This document shows, one piece after another, positions 16,201-22,933 of a DNA stretch of 40,218 nt. The stretch is from Gammaproteobacteria bacterium. GTDB taxonomy: Bacteria; Pseudomonadota; Gammaproteobacteria; Pseudomonadales; Azotimanducaceae. The stretch spans positions 1 to 40,218 of the forward strand of contig JAPPHD010000102.1 in assembly GCA_028821125.1 (NCBI GenBank), read 5' to 3'. The notes beneath the pieces are model-generated. The model did not search any database. It worked only from the letters and a program-made list of their open reading frames with translations, and was not told where the DNA came from. Numbering within the stretch: the first letter of the stretch is position 1; each line of letters opens with the position of its first letter. The position numbers were made by a program, and so were the translations under genes.

Positions 16201-16687
16201 ACAGCAGTTCCGAGTGATAGGCGTCCACGGTGGAGCGCATGGCCGGGTCGTCGCCGGCGAGTATGAGTACGCCGCCGTGCTTCGCGCTGCCGTGGTAGTT
16301 GCCCTGGCGGATGGCATCGAGGCTCTGGTCGAGGCCCGGGCCCTTGCCGTACCACATGGCATAGACGCCGTCGCAGTCGGCATCGCCGAAATAGTGCACC
16401 TGCTGGGTGCCCCAGACGGCGGTGGCCGCCATGTGCTCGTTGGTGGCCGGCCAGAACCGCACCTTGTGTTCCGCGGTGTGTTCTTCCGCCCGCCAGAGTT
16501 CCATGTCGATGGCCGTCATGGGCGAGCCCCGGTAGCCGGCGATGAAACCCGCGGTGTTCAGCCCGGCCGCGAGATCCCGGCGCCGCTGAACCAGCAGCAG
16601 CCGCACCAGGGCCTGGGTGCCGGTCAGGTAGACCCGTCCCGCATCCCTTTTGTACTTGTCCTCGAGGCTGACGGCCGGCAGGCTCAT
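13220..16687 (-). CDS. Fused indolepyruvate:ferredoxin oxidoreductase (IorA-IorB type)
   Basis: A 1155-residue single-chain 2-oxoacid:ferredoxin oxidoreductase, full length for the proteobacterial fused form. It decarboxylates aryl pyruvates (from Phe, Tyr, Trp transamination) to aryl-acyl-CoA with TPP and Fe-S clusters. In order: N-terminal pyrimidine-binding region with AGYRGSPMTAIDMEL (about residues 47-61); TPP region with CSGCPHNTST (about 432) and GGVGCHFMANWM; Cys-rich segment CENCGDCGEQSNC then CNKDYSCNKGFCPSF (about 630-675); gamma domain with IGGVGGTGVVTIG (about 719). The start lies 10 bp after the RidA-like stop, so they form an operon. If it makes phenylacetyl-CoA, it would feed a Paa-type oxygenase like the one at 891-3485 (inference). 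Confidence 0.93.
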   Translation of the reverse strand: MSLPAVSLEDKYKRDAGRVYLTGTQALVRLLLVQRRRDLAAGLNTAGFIAGYRGSPMTAIDMELWRAEEHTAEHKVRFWPATNEHMAATAVWGTQQVHYFGDADCDGVYAMWYGKGPGLDQSLDAIRQGNYHGSAKHGGVLILAGDDPAMRSTVDAYHSELLFEDLLMPVLYPADIQEVFTLGLYGIELSRFSGAWVGYKLLPETIETAASIEAGHDGIVIARPEFEFPPDGVNSRAGDSWTVQEARLRGLKLPAAVAFAQANRLNRITHDSPRARFGIAAMGKTWSDTLQALADLGLDGAVLAAVGIRILKVAMPYPVDRDTYREFAEGLEEILVIEDKREQIENAILSVCYAMPEGRRPRIVGRRDESGAKLIDDIGDLHPDRIARALAARIGAFHDSERLRARLAFLDRQAAAERQREALTLARLPYFCSGCPHNTSTRVPEGSRAYGGVGCHFMANWMDREVYSYSQMGGEGVAWIGQAPFVRTRHVFQQLGDGTYYHSGILAIRSAVAAGVNITYKILFNDAVAMTGGQPVDGRLTVPQITHQVRNEGIERIAVVTDEPEKFGTKPGFAPGTTLHHRDDLDLVQRELREVEGTSILIYDQTCAAEKRRRRKRGRYPDPARRLFINDRVCENCGDCGEQSNCVSVLPLETEYGRKRTIDQSACNKDYSCNKGFCPSFVTVLGGRLRKGRGRADTPAVWEALPEPVQLAIPEDGSVAILIGGVGGTGVVTIGAILGMAAHVDGRGVSIVDQLGFAQKGGPVTTHIRIAEKPGNIRSARINAGGADLVLGCDLLVAGGDQALAAMDPERTRAVVNTQKTITGDFTRDPDLAYPGDNLRGRLLGTLGTDRVSFIDATRIATRLLGDAIAGNLFLVGYAWQQGLVPLSRAAIFEAIALNGVSVEWNREAFEWGRRAAHDLDAVLAVALDSQNPAAELSLDELVERRAADLTAYQNPAYADRYRSLVESVRRAEERRTGGKRGLAEAVARHAYKLMAYKDEYEVGRLYADPEFRRKLNEQFEGNYRLRFNLAPPAIAPKDKVTGVARKMEFGGWMLPLFRLLARLRFLRGTTFDPFGRTAERKLERQLIVDYEETVGELIDGLDDGNHGLAISIASIPDRIRGFGHIKLASVESARACQADLLAEWRGSGRDRAAA

Positions 16688-16697
16688 GAACGGCCCC

Positions 16698-17201
16698 TTA
16701 CTTGAGTTGCAGTTCCGCCTCCACCTCGACCGGGATGCCGAAGGGGAGCGCCGCCATGCCGACCGCGGAACGGGTTGCCAGGCCGCGCTCCTCGCCGAAG
16801 ATCTCGACGACCTGCTCCGAGAAGCCGTTGATCACCGCCGTCTGCCCCGTAAAGCCCGGGGCGGAATTCACCATGCCGAATACCCTGGCCCAGCAGTCGA
16901 TGCGGTCGAGGTCGCCGATGGCGCGCCGGATCGAGCCGAGCATGGCCAGCGCGACCTTGCGCGCCGCCTCCACCGCCTGTTCGACCGTTACTTCCGCCCC
17001 CACCTGCCCGTCCGCCCCCACCTGCCCGAGTGGCCGCGCGACGGAGCCGTCCGCCTCCTGGGGGCCGTGCCCCGAAACGAGAACGCGCCTGCCGAGCACC
17101 CTCACCGGGACGAGCGCCACCTTCACGCCCGCCGGAACCTTGAGCGGCCCCGGCAACACCAGCCCGAGTTCCCCGATACGCTCTTCGATACGGCCCGCCA
17201 T
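16698..17201 (-). CDS. RidA/YjgF-like protein (longer subfamily)
   Basis: A 167-residue RidA-superfamily protein. LGLVLPGPLKVPAGVK at the N-terminus, VLVSGHGPQEADG, MLGSIRRAIGDLDRIDCWARVFGMVNSAPGF and FGIPVEVEAELQL follow the longer YjgF-like subfamily rather than compact RidA. RidA proteins hydrolyse reactive enamine/imine intermediates from amino-acid metabolism. The partnership with indolepyruvate oxidoreductase suggests clearing imines from aromatic amino-acid degradation. An 18-bp tandem duplication (16994-17029) encodes a doubled GQVGAD-like unit. The next gene starts 10 bp downstream. Confidence 0.87.
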   Translation of the reverse strand: MAGRIEERIGELGLVLPGPLKVPAGVKVALVPVRVLGRRVLVSGHGPQEADGSVARPLGQVGADGQVGAEVTVEQAVEAARKVALAMLGSIRRAIGDLDRIDCWARVFGMVNSAPGFTGQTAVINGFSEQVVEIFGEERGLATRSAVGMAALPFGIPVEVEAELQLK

Positions 17202-17361
17202 GATTTCCTTCCCGCTCGGTTCGTTTGCGCCTAGTATCCACCAGTTTCACCAATCGTACCTGTTAATTCGTGCAGCAAAGGGCTCGCTTGCCTGCCGTTT
17301 TCAACCGTTCAATTTTTATCGTACGTAATCATTTTGAAATTCCAGTGCCATTCGAACCGAC

Positions 17362-17420
17362 TTTTATCATGTACGGTAAAAATATATTGTTTTCTCACCA
17401 CCTGCCTGCTATTTTTTACC
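17362..17420 (+). promoter_or_regulatory. Operator-like palindromes upstream of hipBA
   Basis: In an AT-rich patch, TTTTATCATGTACGGTAAAA (17362-17381) is an imperfect palindrome with 7 of 10 paired positions. Its half GGTAAAAA (17375-17382) recurs inverted as TTTTTACC at 17413-17420. HipB-type regulators bind paired palindromes before their own start, so these are probable autoregulatory sites. Confidence 0.45.
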
Positions 17421-17444
17421 GCTCATTCATTTTCTGGGCAGGTC

Positions 17445-17729
17445 ATGACAAACGGTCAGGTGCGATACGGTGCAATCCGATCCGCCGGTGAACTCGGCAG
17501 GCTGACGCGTGCCCACCGCAAACAGCGCAAGCTGACGCTGGAAACGATTTCGGGCCTGGGCAACCTGAGCACCCGCTTCCTGTCCGAGTTCGAGCGCGGA
17601 AAAGAAACCGCGGAACTCGGCAAAGTACTACTGGCACTGCATACGCTGGGCCTGGAAGTGGTCATCCAGCCCCGCGGGGCCACGCCGGCCCGGTCGGCGC
17701 CAACGCGGGTCAACCAACGCCATGCATGA
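17445..17729 (+). CDS. hipB: HipB-type XRE antitoxin
   Basis: A 94-residue protein with an XRE helix-turn-helix: GELGRLTRAHRKQRKLTLET, then GNLSTRFLSEFERGKETAELG, with LLALHTLGLEVVIQPR as the typical HipB C-terminal strand. The frame extends upstream, but the ATG at 17445 with GGGCAGG just ahead starts at the family N-terminus. It overlaps hipA by 8 nt, as is usual for the pair. It represses its own operon and neutralises HipA. The C-terminal tail (ATPARSAPTRVNQRHA) is probably disordered. Confidence 0.88.
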   Translation: MTNGQVRYGAIRSAGELGRLTRAHRKQRKLTLETISGLGNLSTRFLSEFERGKETAELGKVLLALHTLGLEVVIQPRGATPARSAPTRVNQRHA

Positions 17730-18972
17730 TCCCGACGGCCTGAACGTCTGGAGTGGTGGGCGCCTGGTCGGATACCTGTGGCGAAACACCCAGGGCCTGA
17801 TGGGATTCCGCTACGATGGGCAATGGCGGGAAAGCGGCGGATTCCGCGTTTCACACACGTTGCCGCTGCGACAGGCGGAATTCGCCCCCGAGGCTGATTT
17901 TGCCCACCGCTACTTCGCCAACCTGCTTCCGGAGGGAGGCGTTCGCGAGCGGATCGTTCGCGATCTGAAAATCCCCAATACGGACTTCGACCTGCTCAGG
18001 GCCATCGGCGGTGAGTGCGCGGGCGCCCTCAGCCTGTTCCCGGTGGAACAGCAACCGTCACCGGAACAGGCGTACCACAGGATCACGGACCGGGAACTCG
18101 CCGCCCTGGCGGCGCGCCGGGGCCGGGTTCACGCCTGGGCCGAAGGCGACCGTCCCCGGCTGTCGCTCGCCGGAGCGCAGGAAAAGTGCCCCGTGCTGCT
18201 GGCGGATGACGGGTACTGGCTGCCGAAGAAAGAAGCTCCTTCCAGCCATATTCTCAAGTTCGAACTGGCCGACTATCGGCACCTGCCCGCCTATGAGACC
18301 TTTACCACCCTGCTGGCGGGAGCCATCGGCCTGCCGGTTGTCGATATCCGTTTGCGGTCGATCGGCGGGACACGCTACGCGTCGATCGAGCGCTACGATC
18401 GGCCAAGGTCGGAAAGCGGCGGGATCGCCAGGCTGCACCAGGAAGATTTCTGCCAGGCTCTGGGATTCGGACACGAACGGAAGTACCAGGAGGACGGCGG
18501 CCCCGCGTTTGCGGACTGTTGCCGGCTGATCCGGGACACTTCCACCGATCCCGCCACCGACCTGCAGCAGTTGCTGCGCTGGCAGATATTCAACGTCCTC
18601 GCCGGCAATTCGGATGGCCATGCCAAGAACCTGTCACTGCTTTACCACTCCGACGGCGCTGTACGCCTGGCGCCGTTCTACGACCTCGTCTGCACCCGCG
18701 CCATTGAACGCATCGACTTCAATCTGGCGTTTTCCGTGGGCGACGAGAGAAACCCGAGTCTCGTCTTCCGGAGACACTGGGATGCACTCGCCCGGCAATG
18801 CGGCGTGCGTCCCCGATATCTTCAGGATCAGGTTGCGGGTGTCGCCGCCAGAATGCTGGAACAATTGCAGCCGTCGAAGGATTCGTTTCACAGTCTGTAC
18901 GGGGAGTATCCCGCGCTGCAACGAATTGAACAGGTCGTCACCAAACAGTGCCGGCGCGCACTCAGGGACTGA
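17722..18972 (+). CDS. hipA: HipA-family serine/threonine kinase toxin
   Basis: A 416-residue HipA kinase, normal length. The N-terminal subdomain (residues 8-105) contains VGYLWRNTQGLMGFRYD and FANLLPEGGVRERI. The core shows SLAGAQEK (148-155, ATP-binding loop), ILKFE (Lys179), catalytic NSDGHAKN (296-303) and metal-binding PFYDLV (318-323). All expected catalytic positions are present, so it should be active. HipA of E. coli phosphorylates glutamyl-tRNA synthetase and causes persistence; the target here is unproven. It overlaps hipB by 8 nt. Confidence 0.93.
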   Translation: MHDPDGLNVWSGGRLVGYLWRNTQGLMGFRYDGQWRESGGFRVSHTLPLRQAEFAPEADFAHRYFANLLPEGGVRERIVRDLKIPNTDFDLLRAIGGECAGALSLFPVEQQPSPEQAYHRITDRELAALAARRGRVHAWAEGDRPRLSLAGAQEKCPVLLADDGYWLPKKEAPSSHILKFELADYRHLPAYETFTTLLAGAIGLPVVDIRLRSIGGTRYASIERYDRPRSESGGIARLHQEDFCQALGFGHERKYQEDGGPAFADCCRLIRDTSTDPATDLQQLLRWQIFNVLAGNSDGHAKNLSLLYHSDGAVRLAPFYDLVCTRAIERIDFNLAFSVGDERNPSLVFRRHWDALARQCGVRPRYLQDQVAGVAARMLEQLQPSKDSFHSLYGEYPALQRIEQVVTKQCRRALRD

Positions 18973-19049
18973 CCGCAACCGGCCATCGCGCCGCTTCATT
19001 GCGGATGTGGCAACAGTACAACCCGACTGCCCGGCAGCCCGCCGTTCCC

Positions 19050-19076
19050 GGGTAGTCGAAGATGGGTAGTCGAAGA
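19050..19076 (+). repeat. Short tandem duplication, 13-bp unit
   Basis: GGGTAGTCGAAGA occurs at 19050-19062 and again at 19064-19076, a 14-bp period. It lies in the 190-bp gap between hipA and the YkvI-like gene. Probably a replication-slippage product; no function is evident. Confidence 0.6.
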
Positions 19077-19162
19077 CGCTCGCCGATCGGTTCGCTGGAG
19101 TAGAATCCGGGCGCGACCATTCCGACCAAGCCGATTCCAGGATCTGCAAATTGCAGGGAACC

Positions 19163-20260
19163 ATGCTCGATACCTATCTCTTCCGCGTTCTTGTCATTCC
19201 CACGGCGGTTTTCCTGTCTGCGATCTTCGGCGCATCTTATGGCTCTGGCCGCGAAGTCATGGAATTCGTCAGCAGCAACGGCCCCACGGGTGGGCTGGTC
19301 GCCCTGTCCACCCTCTCCGTTACCTACATGGTATTGCTGGGGCTCAGCTTCGAGATTGCACGCCTCTTCAAGTCCTATGACTACGTCGGCTTCTTCAAGG
19401 TCCTGCTGGGACGGGGCTGGTTCCTCTACGAAATCGTGATCGTCGTCGGGTTGCTGATCGCGATGTCGATCACCATAACCGTCGGCGGCACCGTGCTCGA
19501 AGATCACTTCGGTTTCGCCGTCTGGATCGGATCGCTGCTCATCTTCGTGCTGGTGGTCGGTCTGAACTACTACGGCCGGGAGGTCGTCGAGAAATCGATG
19601 ATGCTGTCGATTGCCGCGCTGTTCGCCGTGCTCGCCGTGCTGGTGGCGCAGTTGTTCAATGGTTACCTGGGCCAGATTGCCGGGAAGTTTGCGGCCATCG
19701 ATCACCAGCCCGGTGGCATCCTGACCGGCTTGCAGTATGCGATCGTGAACGGCGGATACCTGCCGATCCTCCTGTACTGCGCGATGGGGCTGCGTTCACG
19801 GGCCGAGGCGTTCACGGCGGCGGTCGTGGCCGCGCTCGTCTGCGTCATCCCCGCCGCGATCTTCCACTTTGCTTTCATGCTGCACTATCCGGAAATCGTC
19901 GACGAGCGGATTCCGACCTATTGGATGTTCGATAACGTCAGTACACCATTGCTGCTGAACGTCTACGTGGTGGTGATGTTCGTGCTGGTGGCGCAAACCG
20001 GGGTGGCGCTGATGCAGGGCTTGATCCAACGGGTCGACGGCTGGCACCTGCGTCAGCGGGGCCGCACCATGTCGCGGCTCGGCCATGCAGGGGTAGCGAC
20101 CGCAGTCGTCGTTTCGAGCCTGGCGCTCGGTACCATGGGCATAGTCGCACTCATCCTGCGCGGCTATTCGCTCATGTTTGCAAGCTTCATTGTCGTGTTC
20201 GTGATTCCGCTGCTGACCTACGGGGTGTACCTGGTATACAAGGGGCGCTCAAGCGCATAG
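19163..20260 (+). CDS. YkvI-family multi-pass membrane protein (APC/LeuT-like transporter)
   Basis: A 365-residue integral membrane protein with about ten hydrophobic helices, for example VLVIPTAVFLSAIFGASYG, EIVIVVGLLIAMSITITVGG, LLIFVLVVGLNYYG and FASFIVVFVIPLLTYGVYLVY. SAIFGASYGSGREVMEF near the N-terminus resembles the unwound-helix glycine motif of the YkvI family. The ATG at 19163 is preceded by AGGGA with 3-nt spacing; a TTG at 19151 is possible. The substrate of this family is unknown. The gene stands alone and ends 33 bp from the convergent coiled-coil gene. Confidence 0.75.
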   Translation: MLDTYLFRVLVIPTAVFLSAIFGASYGSGREVMEFVSSNGPTGGLVALSTLSVTYMVLLGLSFEIARLFKSYDYVGFFKVLLGRGWFLYEIVIVVGLLIAMSITITVGGTVLEDHFGFAVWIGSLLIFVLVVGLNYYGREVVEKSMMLSIAALFAVLAVLVAQLFNGYLGQIAGKFAAIDHQPGGILTGLQYAIVNGGYLPILLYCAMGLRSRAEAFTAAVVAALVCVIPAAIFHFAFMLHYPEIVDERIPTYWMFDNVSTPLLLNVYVVVMFVLVAQTGVALMQGLIQRVDGWHLRQRGRTMSRLGHAGVATAVVVSSLALGTMGIVALILRGYSLMFASFIVVFVIPLLTYGVYLVYKGRSSA

Positions 20261-20293
20261 CAACTCAGGAAAGCCCGCATCGGCATGACGGCT

Positions 20294-20713
20294 CTATTCG
20301 GTCTCGACTCTGTCCAGCGTTTCCAGGCGAACGACCCGTTCGCGAACACGGGCGATCTCGTTGCGGATTGCGCTGTGCTGCTCGTGCATGTCTTCGCGGA
20401 TGCTGGCAGTTTGGGCATGCGTCTCGCGTAGCAGGTCAGCGTGCAGACGTTCCATTGCGACGCGCAGGTCCGATGTTTGTTCATAGAGGAGGCCGAACCC
20501 GCCGAGAATCGCCACCAGAGCGAAGCTGCCGAGCCACTTGAACAGGCGGAATTCGTCCTGTCGGACAAAGTCGATCTGGCCGGGTCGCGGCACGTCGTTG
20601 CTCGCCGCCGGGTTTTCGGCATCCGCCGCTGTTCGCGAAGCCTCCAACGCGGTCAAACGCTCCCCTATCCGATCGAACTCATCTCGGGTGATCACCGGAT
20701 TTGCGGCGGCCAT
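20294..20713 (-). CDS. Small membrane-anchored coiled-coil protein
   Basis: A 139-residue protein with one central transmembrane helix (WLGSFALVAILGGFGLLYEQ, about residues 60-79). The N-terminal part is soluble (DEFDRIGERLTALEASR). The C-terminal half is charged with heptad spacing (DLRVAMERLHADLLRE; EMHEQHSAIRNEIARVRERV-like), a likely coiled coil. Similar small proteins occur near phage and mobile genes and beside some transporters. I recognise no catalytic motif and assign no function. It is convergent with the YkvI-like gene. Confidence 0.65.
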   Translation of the reverse strand: MAAANPVITRDEFDRIGERLTALEASRTAADAENPAASNDVPRPGQIDFVRQDEFRLFKWLGSFALVAILGGFGLLYEQTSDLRVAMERLHADLLRETHAQTASIREDMHEQHSAIRNEIARVRERVVRLETLDRVETE

Positions 20714-20866
20714 AGCCCAACTCCATCAGGGCCCGAGAGCAACTCTGCACCGAGAACGATGCGGGAGCAACAGCAGAGGTGCATGGCGGTCGCAACATCG
20801 AGCAACTTCCACTTTCCGATGTTGCGGCGACACTAGTGCTAGAACCAACTGATAATTTGGGATCAG

Positions 20867-20961
20867 TGGCCGTGGGCACGTTCCTGGCAAGGCGCGGCCC
20901 GCCGGGAATGGTCACTCCATTGCCAAGGGTCGCAACGCGGCCAGGGGCGTGCCCGCGGCCA
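20867..20961 (+). repeat. Internal hairpin 1 of the MITE-like element
   Basis: Arms 20867-20888 and 20940-20961 (22 nt each) are complementary at 19 positions. The three others would be G:U pairs if the plus strand is transcribed, giving an unbroken RNA stem. A smaller AATGG/CCATT hairpin lies in the loop. Confidence 0.6.
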
Positions 20962-20969
20962 CCCGAAGG

Positions 20970-21067
20970 GCGCGCTCGCAAGCGCACATCTGCTTCGTTG
21001 CGGTCCCTCACCGTATCCAGATACGCTTTCGGAACCGCGCCTTGCATCTGCACGCTTGCGAACGCGC
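20970..21067 (-). repeat. Internal hairpin 2 of the MITE-like element
   Basis: Arms 20970-20987 and 21050-21067 (18 nt each) are complementary at 15 positions. The three mismatches become G:U pairs only on the minus strand, the opposite bias from hairpin 1. Confidence 0.5.
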
Positions 21068-21096
21068 TGATCCCAAATTATCAGTTGGTTCTAGCA

Positions 21097-21146
21097 CTAG
21101 TGCTCCTTCCAACTGATACGGCATTATCAGTTGGAAGGAGCACTAG
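21097..21146. repeat. Perfect 22-bp-arm hairpin sharing ends with the MITE-like element
   Basis: Arms 21097-21118 and 21125-21146 are exact reverse complements with the 6-nt loop CGGCAT. Both ends are CTAG, and the left CTAG is shared with the neighbouring element. The outer CTAGTGCT and inner CCAACTGATA are common to the 36-bp repeats, while the bases between differ (AGAA versus CCTT). It is probably a minimal relative moved by the same enzyme. Confidence 0.7.
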
Positions 21147-21492
21147 ATACGACGATCGAACCGTTTCTTCCATGGATCGTATTCGCATTGTCCGCTGTTG
21201 TGGCCGGGGCTGCTTCCGATCGCCGGATCGCGACCTTGCCTGAATTGGCATCGGCGGACTTCCCCACAGGATATACAATCCGGTCATTCGGACAAACAGC
21301 GTGCCGGACAAGTATGCGTTGTCGCATGGCGTTGGGCCGGCAAGCTGTACACGGAACCGCTGGCCGAACTCCGGTTTCCGGGCAGGATCACGATACACCG
21401 GTGCCCCCGATACCAGAGATCGCGCGAGTTGCCGGTAATCCCGGAACAGATTCCGGACCAAGGGTGCTTTCTGAACCGACACGGATCGAACA

Positions 21493-22866
21493 ATGAAACA
21501 AATCTGGTTTGCCGCAATCTGTCTGGCTGCTACCGGCGCCGTTGCCCAGGACTTGCCGCCCCAAACGCTGTTCACCAACGTGCATGTCTTCGACGGCAGG
21601 CACGGCGAACGGCTCGAAAACGCCAGCGTCCTCGTGGAAGGAAACCTCATCAAGTCCGTCTCCACGGATGCGATCACGGCGCCTGAAGCGGAATTGATCG
21701 ATGGCGGCGGCCGCACCCTCATGCCGGGCCTGATCGACTCCCACGTGCATTTCTCCGCTTACACCCCGATCGCCATACAGGGCCGGCAGAACGTCAATGA
21801 GTTCATGGTGGGCGCGCTGGCCACGGTGCGCGGCGAGGCCATGCTCATGCGGGGGTTCACCACGGTCAGGGACACGGGCGGCCCGTCCACCTACCTGCGC
21901 AAGCTCTTCGACGCCAACCTGGCGCCCGGGCCGCGGGTGTACGGCGCCGAGGCCATGATCAGCCAAACCGGCGGTCACGGCGACTTCAGGGGCCTCACCA
22001 ACGAGAATCCGAATTTCGGCGATGGCCCGCAACACTGGTACGAGCGGCACCTCGGGTACATTGTCGACGGGCCCCACGAGTTCGCGCGTGCGGCACGGGA
22101 GAGCTTTCGCAACGGCGCCGACTTCTTCAAGGTGTTTGTGAGCGGCGGCGTTGCCAGCGAATTCGACCCGATTCACGCCCTGCAATCCACACCGGAGGAG
22201 CTGGCCGCCGTGGTGCAGGTCGCCGAACAGGCGAAAACCTACGTGACGGCGCACTGCCATACCGCGGAAGGCGTCCACCACGCGCTCGATGCCGGCGTAC
22301 ACATGCTCGAGCACGTTCCGATGATCGGCAACACCCCCGAGGAGATAGAAAGGGCGGTAGCGCGCATCGTCGAGAGCGATGTCTTCGTGGAGTTCAACAC
22401 CGGGACGGTTCTCGGGCGCAGCCTTGAGGAACTGAGAGCCATGCTGAGCCCCGAGAGCTACACCAAGGTGATACCAGCGATTCTGGCCTACCGCGCAGCG
22501 CTCCGCGCATTCGGCGAGCACGGTGCCAAGTTCGTTTACGGAACGGATCTCGTCGCACCCTGGGGCGGAGGAACGCTCGCCACGGAAGCAAGGCTGCAAC
22601 TCGCCGAATTCGGCATCTACATGGAGTTCTTCGACAACTTGAGCGTTTTGAAATCGGCAACGCTGTGGGGAGGCGAAGTGGCCGCAATGACTGGGCCCAA
22701 CAATCCGTACCCACAGGGCCCCTTGGGTGTCATCAAGGAAGGCGCCTACGCCGATATCCTCCTGGTGAACGGCAACCCCCTGGACGACCCGGCCATGCTC
22801 GCGGACCACGCCGCCAACCTGCACCTCGTCATGAAGGACGGCATCGTCTTCAAGAACACGCTTTGA
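21493..22866 (+). CDS. Secreted metal-dependent amidohydrolase (imidazolonepropionase/Xaa-Pro-dipeptidase-like)
   Basis: A 457-residue amidohydrolase-superfamily protein. A Sec signal peptide (MKQIWFAAICLAATGAVA, cleavage near residue 18) directs it to the periplasm. Metal-site residues are His84/His86 (IDSHVHF), carbamylated Lys213 (FFKVFVSGG), His254/His256 (TAHCH), His274 (LEHV) and Asp352 (YGTDL). This is the pattern of the imidazolonepropionase-like group that includes Xaa-Arg dipeptidases and enzymes hydrolysing organophosphates or ochratoxin. The substrate cannot be told. It is convergent with the SpdH-like flavoprotein, and other neighbours suggest peptide or amino-acid derivative turnover. 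Confidence 0.88.
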   Translation: MKQIWFAAICLAATGAVAQDLPPQTLFTNVHVFDGRHGERLENASVLVEGNLIKSVSTDAITAPEAELIDGGGRTLMPGLIDSHVHFSAYTPIAIQGRQNVNEFMVGALATVRGEAMLMRGFTTVRDTGGPSTYLRKLFDANLAPGPRVYGAEAMISQTGGHGDFRGLTNENPNFGDGPQHWYERHLGYIVDGPHEFARAARESFRNGADFFKVFVSGGVASEFDPIHALQSTPEELAAVVQVAEQAKTYVTAHCHTAEGVHHALDAGVHMLEHVPMIGNTPEEIERAVARIVESDVFVEFNTGTVLGRSLEELRAMLSPESYTKVIPAILAYRAALRAFGEHGAKFVYGTDLVAPWGGGTLATEARLQLAEFGIYMEFFDNLSVLKSATLWGGEVAAMTGPNNPYPQGPLGVIKEGAYADILLVNGNPLDDPAMLADHAANLHLVMKDGIVFKNTL

Positions 22867-22933
22867 CCGGGATACGCGCGCGCAGACAAGGACGCATCGC
22901 GGCGTTCAGGGGCGCCCGTTTCGGCGGCGGCGG

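Larger units (their letters stand above)
20831..21102. mobile_element. MITE-like element with perfect 36-bp terminal inverted repeats
   Basis: Bases 20831-20866 and 21067-21102 are exact reverse complements over 36 bp. They enclose 200 bp with no convincing gene. The ends contain CACTAGTG, and CTAG occurs at 20833-20836 and 21097-21100, compatible with a 4-bp CTAG target duplication. The interior is made of two large imperfect hairpins. Size, termini and lack of a gene fit a non-autonomous transposable element; no transposase is in the window. Confidence 0.7.
20714..21492. other. Gene-free region containing inverted-repeat elements
   Basis: No gene can be supported in these 779 bp. The left half holds the 272-bp inverted-repeat element and its adjoining hairpin (20831-21146). 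The right part (21147-21492) is plain sequence leading to the amidohydrolase, with TATACAAT near 21270 as a weak -10-like site. Confidence 0.6.

Noticed and set aside
13070-16705. A 1211-codon plus-strand open frame opposite the indolepyruvate oxidoreductase gene
   Set aside because: It is an antisense shadow caused by GC-rich codons; its translation is His/Arg/Gly-rich with no domain, whereas the minus strand encodes a full, motif-complete enzyme.
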